This document shows, one piece after another, positions 46,053-56,792 of a stretch of 64,000 nucleotides of DNA. Position 1 is the first letter of the stretch. Every line of letters starts with the position of its first letter. The position numbers and the translations under genes were made by a program. The stretch is from the NCBI GenBank assembly GCA_020809705.1, contig CP085832.1, positions 2,232,001 to 2,296,000 on the forward strand, in the 5' to 3' direction. Below the pieces are notes generated by a model. That model searched no databases. It was not told the DNA's origin and worked only from the letters and a program-made list of their open reading frames with translations. The DNA is from Calonectria ilicicola. Taxonomy: Eukaryota; Ascomycota; Sordariomycetes; Hypocreales; Nectriaceae.

Positions 46053-46946
46053 TTAGAAGATACCAAACCACTTCTTCCTGGGCTCAGCGGGCTTGGACTC
46101 CTCAATGGGCTTGGGGGGTGCCTCGCGGCCCATGGCGGCGGCCTCGAGTTCTTCCTCCGACTTTGCGTCGCCGCTGCCAAAGACGGCCGAGACGGGGTCC
46201 TTAGGCTCGATGCCGTGCATCTTCATGAAGTAGCGGCGCTTGGCGACATCGTCGAGGTGGCGGGTGCGGTGCTCGCCGGCCTTGACAGCCTTGTCCTTTT
46301 CGTGCTCGACAATGACGTACTTCCAGGCATTGAAAAAGTGCACGGGCGAGGACCAGAGGTCTGAGATGGGGGGTACGAGGTCTTTGAAGGGCGAGTTGTA
46401 GGCGTAGTTCATGAAGAAGGTCATGACGCCGAGGACTAAGAGTGTGCCCTGTTTAGGTTTCACTTGTCAGAATTTGCGCCTTTCTTTGTTTGTTTGTCCA
46501 TGCCGTCCTTTTTTCTCAATGGCGTTGGGGGAGGAGGGGAGCGGTGAAAAGAAAACAAAAAGTGAAAATGTAGCTGTACTACAACATACCATTGTGATGA
46601 CAGTGTGCAATACACGGCTGTGCCAAAACCAATGCGCCCATGTTCCCTCAGGGGCCATCATTCCCGGGTAATCTCGACGGTCTTGAGCCATCTTTTCGGC
46701 GGTGGTGAGCTCGGGGCCATAGTGTCGGGGCATCGAGTTGCGCTTGAGGCGGGAGCCGTGCGAGGGCGGGTTGAAGCGGGTAGGCTTCTCGAGAATGATG
46801 GGCTTGGCGGGCTTGGAGCTGGAAGACGACGACGACGATGAGGCGAAGCGGACGTAGACATTTTGCGAGAGCGGGATGCGGACTCCGCGCCAGAGAGGCC
46901 CTTGGAGGGGGAGGAGGAATCGCGGGATGATGGTTCGTGAGGCCAT
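46053..46946 (-). CDS. Mitochondrial membrane protein of unknown function
   Basis: Two exons, 46946-46590 and 46448-46053, join in phase 0 to 250 residues. The first 35 residues are basic and hydroxylated (ASRTIIPRFLLPLQGPLWRG), a likely mitochondrial presequence, followed by a run of nine Ser. A conserved basic part (RFNPPSHGSRLKRNSMPRHY) leads to one hydrophobic segment spanning the intron (about residues 108-136: VLHTVITM, then GTLLVLGVMTFFMNY). A charged C-terminal tail rich in Lys/Glu ends RKKWFGIF. One membrane pass in the inner membrane is the simplest reading. I do not recognise the family; a respiratory-complex accessory or assembly role is only a guess. It is divergent from cytochrome c across 1.1 kb. 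Confidence 0.82.
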
Positions 46947-48071
46947 TGTTGCGAGGCGGGCAAACCGGAGGGGAAAGAAAGAAAAAAAAGTGGTAGGACG
47001 ATTGCCAATGACGTTGAAGCCGGAGATTGAATTAAGAGGGAATTGCGGCTTGTCCTAGAAGCCAAGCTGCCGGTTTTGTGACGCCAAACTTGAGCGGTCG
47101 TTTGGGTGGAGAGGGCGTTTGAAAAGCGGCTTGCCGTTTTTTTTTTCTCTGTCCCGCGGTGCAACTTAGCTCAGTCGATGGAGGTTGGACGATGGAGTCG
47201 TTTGGTGGCACACAGCAATCGTCTGCTTACCTGATTGGGACTAGCTTTCTCTTTTTGGAGTCGCCGACTAGAGTGAGCTCTAGTTTGCTCCTGCTCGTCA
47301 TAATTTTTTTTTTATGCCCTTGGGTCCTCACGATTGAGGCACTAATTCCGGTTGTTGGCATGACGCAAGCTTCTAATTTTTTTTTATTCAACAGTGTGAG
47401 TGAATATTAAGGAGATGATGCACAGGGCGGTGGGTGAAGATGATATTTGTTCGTGTAAATATATTAATGTTTATTGCGAAACGCAAGGTTGCTCTTCTCC
47501 GTCCGGTCTGCCCGCTTCCACTTTTCTTGTTTCCCGTTTTTGTCGGTTTGATCTCAAATAGACTTTCCTTTTCTGAATGTGTCATGCCATGTCGTTCATC
47601 AGCGGCCACCTCCCAACCATCCGCTGCCGCCGACCGGGGTGTGGGTGACGGTGTGGGCGTGACGGTGTGGGCGTGAGGTTCCGCAAGCCCGGGGCGGAAC
47701 AACGTTGTTTACCTGAGGATCCTCTGGCCCGTTTGTTGCAGGCATGACCGAGACCCACCGTGACCCGACTTCTTCCGTTTTTCGCCTTGGAGCTAGGCCA
47801 CAAGTCTGCGTAATTCTCGCGCCGTGATTGGCTGCCCACCTGTGCCACCTGTGGCTGCCGGGGGGCGCCAGCCCAGCCAGTGACACCGTCGTTCGCCGAC
47901 CAGAAACTGGTCATGCTGTCATAATACTTCTACAGCCCTGGCCTTGAATTTTTTCTTCTTCTTTCCCTCTCACTCCCACTTCTCTTCACAGCTCCTCAAC
48001 CCGCCCACGACCGACCTACCGTCCATACTCTCTTCTCCCCTTTCACCTTAATCCACAACAAATCCATCACA
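46947..48071. promoter_or_regulatory. Divergent promoter region of the mitochondrial protein and cytochrome c
   Basis: 1.1 kb between two start codons pointing apart, both for mitochondrial proteins. A CCAAT box in reverse orientation (ATTGG, 47827-47831, within GTGATTGGC) lies about 240 bp before cytochrome c. CCAAT boxes are bound by the HAP complex, which controls CYC1 and other respiration genes in yeast. GTGTGGGCGT-type repeats occur near 47640-47675, and a C/T-rich leader covers about 47950-48071. Confidence 0.55.
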
Positions 48072-48950
48072 ATGGCTGGCGGTAAGTGTTTTCCTTTGCG
48101 CCTGCGAGGCGCATCACGCCCTGCTTTCTGCCCTCCAACAGTTGGGCCTGGCTGGGAAAGACGCCGGACCGAGGCCTACGGATGCCAATTGAGTGCCCGA
48201 GAGAGGGATTGAAGTATTTCCGATGCGCGACGAGCATTGTCGAGCCAATTTGCTGGCTGGCGACACCGCAATGCAGCCTGAGCCACCGTGGTGGTTTTTC
48301 GCTTGACTGCCGTGGCGCCTGCGTCATTTTCCCTGATCGAGGGCCTCCGACGCCCTTGGTTCCAAGACAATGACGACGACAACACCTCTTGCAACCGCAT
48401 CTGAGACGCTTCAGTCTTTTCTCGAGCCTCTACTTGGTCACCCCAAGCCTCGTTGCCCAAGCCCTCACCCAGCTGCCCAGCGCCAACAGGGTCAACAACA
48501 CCAAGCAAGCAATATCTTTACTAACTTGTTTACTCAGGCGACGTTAAGAAGGGTGCTGGTCTCTTCAAGACCCGATGTGCTCAGTGCCACACTGTCGAGA
48601 AGGACGGTGGCAACAAGATTGGTCCCCTCCTGCACGGTCTCTTCGGCCGTCAGACCGGTTCCGTTGACGGCTACGCCTACACCGACGCCAACAAGAAGGC
48701 CGGTGTCACCTGGGACGAGAAGACCCTCAGCGACTACCTCGAGAACCCCAAGAAGTACATTCCCGGTACCAAGATGGCCTTCGGTGGTCTCAAGAAGGAG
48801 AAGGACCGCAAGGACCTCATTGCGTAAGTTGACCCCCATTTAGCCTCGCATATGGCCTCGAAATGAGAGGCCCATGAGAGCTATGCGGTGCAGGAAACAC
48901 TTGGCTAACGATTCTTCTCATTTAGTTTCCTCAAGGAATCCACCGCTTAA
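48072..48950 (+). CDS. CYC1: Cytochrome c
   Basis: Three exons, 48072-48081, 48538-48823 and 48926-48950, join in frame to 106 residues. The heme site CAQCH is in the block [16 protein letters not shown], the Met ligand is in [12 protein letters not shown], and the C-terminal helix is [17 protein letters not shown]. The protein carries electrons from complex III to complex IV in the intermembrane space, and has no cleavable presequence, as expected. Intron 1 is 456 bp right after the third codon; intron 2 is 102 bp. The very early placement of the first intron leaves room for regulatory sequence in it. Confidence 0.97.
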
Positions 48951-50570
48951 GCGACGAATACTCGCGTGTAATGTTATGACTTTTGATAGATAGACGGAGG
49001 CGCCAGGGGCGATTGTACTATAGACCACCGAGCACTTAGACACACATGATTGTGCTTGTACCTATTTCCCATCTCCTCTTTTTAAGCGTCTTGTCCCTCT
49101 ACAGACCAAACCGGCGTTGAGGGTGGGAGCACGACCACGATAGAATAAAAGAAAAGGGGTTGGATTCCTGCTCAATAAAACAAAGAGAATCTCACGATAA
49201 AACTGCTCAATATGGTTTCTTGTTCACTTTTTGCAACTACAATGTGACCAAGTCTTGTGTGCCCATTCATTAATGGCTTATCTCTGCTGATGTACTTTTG
49301 GGTGCACATGCGCCGCACTCGCCGAGACCATGTGACGCCAATTTTTCCCACCAATTTTTTTTTTCTTGGGCTGCGTGGTTTTGAGTGGGAAGCGCTTTCA
49401 TGGTACGACACTTGGCGCTTCGCTCCGCGCTTTACCGAGCTATTTCCGCTTCCCCGGCGGTGCGGGCTGGGGCAAGATCTCTCTCATGAGATGTGATCGG
49501 TGGAGGCCGGGGTTGATGGGATGTGTGATTGTGGGCTTTGTTGGGTGGGTTCATGCATGCGCGCTCCCTTGGGAAGGAGAGCGTGAGTGAATTGACATGT
49601 TCCCCTTATCCCCCCCTTTTTTTTTCACTTTTATTTCCTTTTTTAGTTTACATGAGGCTGGATTGTCTGGGCGGTGAAACTTTGCATTGAAGAAATGCTT
49701 TGACGGGGGGCCGCCGGCCGGTCGGCCTCTCACTGTTGGGGGTGTGTGCACCCGGAGATTCGGGATTTCTGGTTTTGGCTTGGGTGGGTTGCTTCATTGG
49801 CTGGCTGTTGGCGCTTTTCTCTTCACTAAATTTTTTTTTCGTGGCGGTGGGTTGGGTGGCCGCTTAGCGAGCTTTTTTTTTTTTTTTGGGCTGGTGAGGT
49901 ACTGTACGATACAATCATTGAGGGATTGTACCCTCTACTTTTTCCCGCCTTTTCCCAGCTACCTGATCAGTAAATAAATATTGTACAAATGAAATAAATA
50001 ATTAAGAAATATCATTTTCTAACCATTTATTTGTTCATGTTTAGCTAGCAAGCTGATTTTTGGGCAATTGATTTCTATCTTGGCCAAGGTGAATAAGTCA
50101 CAGAGTGCATTGTACAGGAGCTGTGCCTGAAAGCATATTGTGCCTATGCATGCACGACATGCCAACTACAGTCGGCGCAGAGGCTAGAAAGAAACATAAA
50201 TAAATAAACAAATAAGTAAATAAATAATATTGGGAAATAAATAAATAATATTAGGAAATAAATAAATAATATTGGGAAATAAATAAACCTAAGAAATCAG
50301 CCTAACATACGGTCTCGCGATTCATTTACTTTGTAAAAAGGATTGTTCACCAAATTTCTGGGTCCAAAATAATAGTCTGGGATCATAATAATGGTATCAT
50401 TCAATTCTAGCCATGTCTACGGATTAAACAGCCCTTTTTCGTCCCTTACCCGCTGGGTTGAATAACAAGTTATGCCCCCACCTCTCCTTTGGAGAGGCGG
50501 GGGCTTAAGCAGCTGCTGCGCTGGGGCTGCTTAATCAACCCGGCGGGTATCCCTGATCTTAGCTTTAGGC
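48951..50570. other. Cytochrome c 3' flank and AT-rich island, left side
   Basis: The first 250 bp hold the cytochrome c 3' UTR. From 49200 to 49960 the sequence is G/T-rich with poly-T runs. From about 49970 to 50450 it is strongly AT-rich with AAATAAAT-type sequence and a 21-bp tandem repeat. No gene is seen. Confidence 0.6.
50221..50283. repeat. Three tandem copies of a 21-bp AT-rich unit
   Basis: The unit TAAATAATATTGGGAAATAAA occurs three times in direct succession. Copies 1 and 3 are identical; copy 2 has one G-to-A change. It lies within the AT-rich flank of the Rix7-like gene. Confidence 0.9.
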
Positions 50571-52847
50571 TTAGCTCGACCGCTCCAATTTCTTCTGTAG
50601 TTTCCGATATTCTTCAGGATTCTTTACGCTCGCTCTTGTTGTTCCCAGTGCGTGTTCCCAATCCTCATTGTCTATCTCCAGTACCTGTTTTTCCTTTCGC
50701 AAGTATCTTTTGAGCGCCCTTTCTGCTGCCTTTATTCGTAGAGCATCTAGATCCGCACCGCTGAAATTATTGCATCTCGGATCTTTCGCTACCGTTTCAA
50801 GCTGTGAGAGGTCTTCCTCCTTGCAGTCAGGATGGTTCGTCCGATATATGGCGCGCAGGATGTCAGTTCGTTCATGAGCCGTTGGTAGATCGAAAAAGAG
50901 ACTAATGCTCAAACGACCAGGACGGAGCATTGCCTGGTCAATCATATCGGGGCGGTTGGTTGTTCCGATAACGTAGATGCCAGAACGATCCTGGGCTCCG
51001 TCCAACTCAGTGAGGAGCGCATTGACGACGCGAGCACCGACTTCGTTGGATGCACCATCACGCCGGGGTACAACCGAATCGATCTCATCGAAGAAGAGAA
51101 TGCAGGGCTTTGATGAACGAGCCCTATTAAACAGTTCTCGAACCGCACGTTCCGACTCACCAACATACTTATTGAGTAGTTCGGGACCGTTGATGAGGAT
51201 GAAACTGGCCTTCGCTTCATTCGCCACAGCTTGGGCTACCAATGTTTTACCACAGCCTGGGGGACCCCAGAGAAGACAACCAGCGGGGCGAGTAATGCCA
51301 ATACTTCTGTATAGTTCAGGATCCTTGATGGGGCCAATGATGGACGTTTCGAGTTGCTCTCGTGCTTCCTGAAGGGCACCAACCTGATCCCAAGTGATAT
51401 TGGGGATGCTTGTAAAACCTTCGCTTCGTAGTGAGGGCACAAAATCTTTGATAGCGAGTTTGAAGTCTTCCATCTTCAGAGGAATAATGAGATCTGGGGG
51501 GGTTGGGTCGAAGCTTGGGTCGAAGCTTGCTTCATGTGAAATGTCCATTGCATCGTCGTCGCCCCCCTGGGATAGCGTCGTAGCAAGATACTCTTGGCGT
51601 GTTCGCCATAAAGCGGCCCGACAGACACGACGGAGGAGGAGGCTTAAGTCGGCACCCACGCAGCCGTGTGTCAATCCGGATAACTCGACAAAGTCAACGT
51701 CATCAGACAATGCGATGTCCTTAGTGATAATCTGTAGGATCTCTTTTCGACCAGCGCGATCTGGTATCTTCATCTGAATTGTTTCCTCAAATAGCCCGGC
51801 CTTGAGTATGGCCGGATCCACATCCGTAAGTTTTGACGTAGTAGCCATGACTAAGACATGTCGTTCCTTGGGCTGCTCTTGTTGGAGACGTTTCATCTGT
51901 TGCATAAAGATGCCAACCGCACGTCGAGCAGAGTCACCGTGGCTGTTGCTTCCCGGTGCCGACATATACCAGTCGATATTCTCGATATAGATGATACATG
52001 GGGCTGTTTTCATGGCGTCTTCAATGGCGTCGTTGAGGTTCCTCTCCATGCGCTCGGCATCAAGGAAACATGAAGAGAGTGAGATGAGCGGAACTTCTAA
52101 GTTGTATGCCAACGACCGGATTAAAGACTTCTTTCCGGTTCCTGAAGGTCCAGACACGACAATGCCTGGTACCATGCGCCAAGAACTTCTGATGTAAATC
52201 TCTGGATCTTTCATGGCCATGTGGGTCTTCTCGAATAAGTCTTTGTAGACATCATCCACGCCTCCCAGGCGGATGGGCTTGGAAAAAGACTCAAGTTGAT
52301 GTCGACATAACTTGAATGACTTCTTAAGTGGTGTCTTTTCTGGTTTCTCGGCAGGTGCGACGTCAGTCTCGACCTGATTAGTGGATTGTTCTGGTGTCAA
52401 AGCAGGCGCGGGTGTCGCAGCCCCTCCTTCCGCAGCGCGCTCTTCGCTCTCACCCCGGAGGCGACGTTTCTTGGTGGTGCGACGTTCAGCAGACTGTGAA
52501 GAAGACGTCTGAGACGTGGGCTGATCCTGGTGCCAGCTCTTGGCCATCTGCCTGTTGAGGAGGAAGCGATCGTCGTCGGGGTTCGCAGGTGTGGGCTGGT
52601 CGAGTTCAGCCTCGGAATCAGGCTCGGCGAGTTGTTTTTTGCGGAGCTGTAGCACGCGGTCGATCGAATCTTCGAGTGGGCGCTTCTTCTGGCGGCTCAA
52701 GCTGGAGTTTGAGCGCTTGATGGCGTCGTACACTGCCGAGATGGTCTTGAAGGGCTTGCCATCGTTGGCCTCTTCGAGTTTCTCCATGATCAGGAGGACG
52801 TCTTTGTCGAGGCCCGGCTGGAGCTTTGGGCGCCGTAGGGGGGCCAT
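50571..52847 (-). CDS. Rix7/NVL-like tandem AAA ATPase with degenerate first ATPase domain
   Basis: An intronless frame of 758 residues from ATG 52847 (an earlier in-frame ATG at 52952 would add 35). The N-terminal helical domain (1-70, PGLDKDVLLIMEKLEEANDG and IKRSNSSL) is that of Rix7/NVL, the AAA protein that frees Nsa1 from pre-60S ribosomes in the nucleolus. A basic KKRRLRG signal lies near residue 126. D1 is atypical: the Walker A is GPSGTGKKS (233-241), with Lys where Thr/Ser binds magnesium; the Walker B reads IIYIENID, not DE; the sensor Asn is Thr in ATTSK; and the arginine finger is missing (KAGLFEE). D2 is intact: GPPGCGKT (528-535), ILFFDEID (583-590), GTTNRPD and LRPGRLS. It may be a diverged Rix7 orthologue or an extra paralogue. 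AT-rich DNA lies on both sides. Confidence 0.85.
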   Translation of the reverse strand: MAPLRRPKLQPGLDKDVLLIMEKLEEANDGKPFKTISAVYDAIKRSNSSLSRQKKRPLEDSIDRVLQLRKKQLAEPDSEAELDQPTPANPDDDRFLLNRQMAKSWHQDQPTSQTSSSQSAERRTTKKRRLRGESEERAAEGGAATPAPALTPEQSTNQVETDVAPAEKPEKTPLKKSFKLCRHQLESFSKPIRLGGVDDVYKDLFEKTHMAMKDPEIYIRSSWRMVPGIVVSGPSGTGKKSLIRSLAYNLEVPLISLSSCFLDAERMERNLNDAIEDAMKTAPCIIYIENIDWYMSAPGSNSHGDSARRAVGIFMQQMKRLQQEQPKERHVLVMATTSKLTDVDPAILKAGLFEETIQMKIPDRAGRKEILQIITKDIALSDDVDFVELSGLTHGCVGADLSLLLRRVCRAALWRTRQEYLATTLSQGGDDDAMDISHEASFDPSFDPTPPDLIIPLKMEDFKLAIKDFVPSLRSEGFTSIPNITWDQVGALQEAREQLETSIIGPIKDPELYRSIGITRPAGCLLWGPPGCGKTLVAQAVANEAKASFILINGPELLNKYVGESERAVRELFNRARSSKPCILFFDEIDSVVPRRDGASNEVGARVVNALLTELDGAQDRSGIYVIGTTNRPDMIDQAMLRPGRLSISLFFDLPTAHERTDILRAIYRTNHPDCKEEDLSQLETVAKDPRCNNFSGADLDALRIKAAERALKRYLRKEKQVLEIDNEDWEHALGTTRASVKNPEEYRKLQKKLERSS

Positions 52848-52952
52848 GATGCTGATAGTAGTGCTGTCGATGTTTTGGTGAATGTTTGATGGGAAAAGTT
52901 GGTGGGGCAGGTTTTTTGATGATCGCTCAAGGCTTATCGATAAGGCCGCCAT

Positions 52953-54621
52953 GATGCTGGTAGGAGCAGTGTAGAGTCATCTCCAATCCATTGAAAATAA
53001 AATTTTGGGAGAAACCACCATAAGACAAAATAAATACAGGTTTCCCCTAAAAGTTTGTTATTTAGCTACACAGGATTAAGTTGATTGTGCCTTGGTCGGG
53101 CGAATCATATGGCCAAACTTAGTTGTATCTGCCATCGTTGTGGCCTTGGAGCTCCCTCTTGGTGGAGCCAAGGATTTACCAAAATATTTTATTTAGCTTT
53201 AGTATGGATATGTTGTTGACACATGTGTTAGTCAAGTTGCAGTTATATTTTGTATGCTTTCAAAACTCCAAGAGAGAACTTTGTCCCTAATATGTATTGC
53301 ATGAAAGGAGAGATTGAACGTAGCAATGAGGTTTTTTTTTTGACACTCCTCATATAGCTATTGATCATAACTGAAGCTTCTAAATCCATAGGCATCACAC
53401 GGTAACTGGGATATTAAAAGGCAAAATGGGATGACTCATGTTGAATCAGCGACGCGCTGCCCTCTACCATGATGTAGCTTTAGGTAGTGAGATGTACACG
53501 CATGACCTCAAAATTAATTGCAAGGTACAGGAACTACCCACATGCCGAGGATTGCAAAATATTATTGATTGGAGCAAGCGGTGCTTCTTGGTTCACGAAC
53601 TGGGTTTAGGGCATACTTGCATTTTGCATCAGATGGCTTTTTTACGCTTGTAGGTATCAGCTTAAACTGAAATGTTCTGATAGCATCTATGCAATTCCTG
53701 CAGGAGAAGCAAGTATCTGTTCCAACGCCCAAGGACATTGCTGTCCCAAGAAGTAGCGAGTCTATCTCGCCTGATATTTTTGTATAAAATCGCGCCTGTC
53801 GAATATATTACTCACGATAAAATAGCCCAATAGGATACAAGGTTGCGCAAAATTTTGTATTAATTTAAGAGTCACTTCAAGACCAAGGCTAGCATAAACC
53901 AATTGGAGAAAAATATAATGTTTCTAACTCTACCATTAGAAAAATGAGTTTATTTTTATTTAAGTTATGGTGCGGATGGATGATGTGCAAGTAGGTAAAA
54001 GTCTTGACCAGGCGAAGCTTTTTCATATCTACGGTAATGCTGCGCTTGAAATGGATTACTGACAGCTAGGCAGCCACGTTTTGTAATCGGTGCAATATCC
54101 CGCCGTGTATGTATCAATAAAATAAATCTGAGTCATAAAGCAGAAATCCGACGACGTGAATTGCACAAATTCTCAATGAGATTTTACACGGGTTTATGTT
54201 TCTGACTGTGAGAGCTGGATAACATTCATGATGTGAGTGGTCGGACAGCATTTTGGCGCTGATGATGTCACTAGTCAAAGATAAATAAAATAAACGACGC
54301 GCATTTATGATGTGATCAATTTTTCCCCCGGGACTAGACTATAATAAATGCGATTCATATTTTAGTTGGAGTAATGTACCAGTTCATGCTTCTGGAATGC
54401 CCCACCAGCACAGGCATCTGTTTAATGGATGATGGAGGACCCTGGGCAAGCTTATCGATAACACAGCGCTAAGCTCCGATGACGACTTCCCCTCGTGACA
54501 GTTGAGTCTCCGGTTATCGCATTCGCATCCATCGCATCACCGCATATCGCTCTCAGTCGTATTTTTGACCACGCCCTCTACTGGCCATTCCCAGGCAGGA
54601 CCCGTGGACGCGCTTCTCACA
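52953..54621. other. AT-rich island, right side, and VPS20 promoter
   Basis: Mostly AT-rich from 52980 to 54400, with AAATAAAAT-type sequence like the left side of the island. Open frames are short and without domains. The last 150 bp return to normal composition before VPS20. It could be decayed repeat DNA; no TE protein is readable. Confidence 0.55.
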
Positions 54622-55350
54622 ATGGGGGCAAACTCGAGCAAAATCACTGCCCAGGACAAGTGAGCACCTCATGCCGCCATTGAATTGCCTGCCCTCGTGA
54701 CCGCCGCTGACCCATCTACCGCTCCCCAGGGCGATCCTGGACATGAAGATCCAGCGCGACAAGCTGCACCAGTACCAGCGCCGAATAACAGTCCTAACTG
54801 ACAAGGAGACGGATATTGCCAAGCAGATGCTCGCCAAGGGCGACAAGAAGCGCGCCCTCCTAGCCCTGCGGCGCAAGAAGTATCAGGAGTCGCTCCTAGC
54901 CAAGACAGACGCCCAGCTCGAGCAGCTCGAGAAGCTGACGTCAAACGTCGAGTTTGCGCTCATACAAAAGGATGTCGTATTCGGATTGCAACAGGGAACC
55001 AAGGTGCTGAAGGAGATTCACTCTGAGATGGGCGGTATAGAGCACGTCGAGAAGCTCATGGGCGAGACGGCAGACGCAATCGCGTACCAAAAGGTAAGCG
55101 ACGGGCCTCCGCAAACTCGTCTTGTATTGATGTATTAACCGCCACGCAGGAAGTTAGTGACATGCTCGGAGGCCGTATCTCGAGCCAGGATGAAGAAGAG
55201 GTGGAAGAGGAACTGGCTGCTCTCGTGGCAGAACTATCCGAAGAACAGCTACCCACCGTGCCTAATACCGAGTTGCCCGAGAGAGAAACCGCTCAAGAAG
55301 CCGAGCCGCAGGTCGAGCGGCCGCAGCAACAAGCCATGCTGGCAGCATAA
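54622..55350 (+). CDS. VPS20: ESCRT-III subunit Vps20 (CHMP6)
   Basis: Three exons, 54622-54659, 54730-55093 and 55150-55350, join in frame to 200 residues. The N-terminus MGANSSKITAQDKA fits N-myristoylation on Gly2, as in Vps20. The helical hairpin follows (about 14-90) with basic helix 1 (MKIQRDKLHQYQRRI) and KKRALLALRRKKYQ. The C-terminal helices are acidic and end in a Gln/Pro-rich tail after the EEELAALVAEL motif that binds the Vps4 MIT domain. Vps20 receives ESCRT-II on endosomes and nucleates Snf7 filaments for multivesicular body sorting. The three-exon layout puts the myristoylated residues in exon 1. Confidence 0.95.
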
Positions 55351-55614
55351 ATACCGCGGTCGAATACTCGCTACCACACTGTTCCATTTTCTCATACACA
55401 CATTCTTTTTTTTTTTTTGAACATATTTTTTCACGGGTTGGCGGGGAGTTATTGCATTTTCTGGCGAGGTCCGGGTCGAATTGATCACACACTTAGAGGA
55501 GGAATCTACACAGCAAGCACCATTCATGGAGGCGTCGAGGCATATCTACGTTGTAGGGCTAAATGAAATGACGGACTATTTTATTCGTTTTGGATGACCG
55601 TTGGTGCTTCAAAA

Positions 55615-56792
55615 TTAGCCACCATACTTGGATATGAGCCTCCTCATAATTGACATGGCTCCTCCGCGGTAGCCACCGCCAAACATGGCAAAATGATTCA
55701 AGTGATGATATCTGCGGGGATAATTAACATCTTATCTCGTCGTCTCTTAGGTTCCCGAGGGCACTTACAGCTCGTACAGCTTGATTCGGTCTTCCCACTC
55801 ATCGACAGGCTCTGCTTTGGGTACAAGCTCTTGATATTCCTTCCAAAAATGGCCGCTGAAGCCACCAAACATCTTCATGATACCCAGCTCATACTCGGAG
55901 TGACCGTATACAGCTGATGGGTCGTACACGACCTCTTCGCAACCTCCTTCACCAGCGATTTGACCTTTTGAATGATTACCGCTCCACAAGTCGCCGTGTA
56001 TCACTACTGGGGTTATATTCTTAAGAGTGTCAGGGCCAATAAGTCGCGGAACAACTTTGCTGGCTACGGTCTCAACGGCTTTTTCGAACTCGTTATCAGA
56101 ACCATTATTTTTGAGGGCCTCACGTAAGATGCCACGAAGTCTGTTGTCGGCATAAAAGTCGACCCACGAGGACTTGTATGAATTGTCCTGCTCCGTGGCG
56201 CCGCAGCAGGTTGGGACCGGGAACCCAAAGACAGGTTTCTCATGGCCCTCAGGGATAGGCGCTGGAGTCGTATGCAACTTGGCGAGCTTGGTCGCTAGCG
56301 ACAGGCCAGATCCGCCGGGAGCCGATGAACCGAGATCGAGAAAGTCTGTAGCAAGGAAGAACTTGCCGGTCGCGGAGAGTGCGCCGTGAGCATAAGAGCG
56401 GGGACAAAAGTTGGGAACTGTGTCATGAATAGCATTGAGAGAGGCGTGTTCGCCTATTAGGAGTCAGCTGATTGCTATAGTGCATAAATAAATTGGGTTT
56501 AAATGAGCTGAAGTCGGTTGAAGATGAGACGAGTGTGGTGAGAATGACAATGGGTGAGATGATGATGAGTTAGCAAGTGGCAGATGAATACAAAAAGCTA
56601 CGCACCTCGAAACATGACTTCAGCATCTTTACCCGTCCCCGTCTTGACAAAATAATTGACCAGTTTACCGTCTACCGTCGACGACAGCCTAAATGTCGAC
56701 GCGAAGCCGGATCCACCGTGCGAGTTGATCTCCGTGTTGGCGGGGTCTAAGCCGAGCGCCTCGAGGATGGCTGGATCGACACCGGATGGCAT
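55615..56792 (-). CDS. Fructosamine/ketosamine 3-kinase-like protein
   Basis: Three exons, 56792-56606, 56453-55769 and 55711-55615, join in frame to 322 residues. The fold is the protein-kinase-like fructosamine kinase family (FN3K/YniA), which phosphorylates sugars bound to protein lysines so that the adduct falls off. The nucleotide-binding lobe has GGSGFASTFRL and FVKTG; the catalytic loop is VVIHGDLWSGN (HGD 215-217, Asn222) and the metal-binding loop is VYDPSAVYGHSEYELG (Asp240). The C-terminus GGGYRGGAMSIMRRL is typical for fungal members. Full length, with no break. Start 56792 is preferred over 56819, which lies in frame nine codons upstream and adds MVVLRSPFI. Confidence 0.92.

Noticed and set aside
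49970..54480. AT-rich island as an intact transposon
   Set aside because: No transposase, reverse transcriptase, terminal repeats or target-site duplications could be read.
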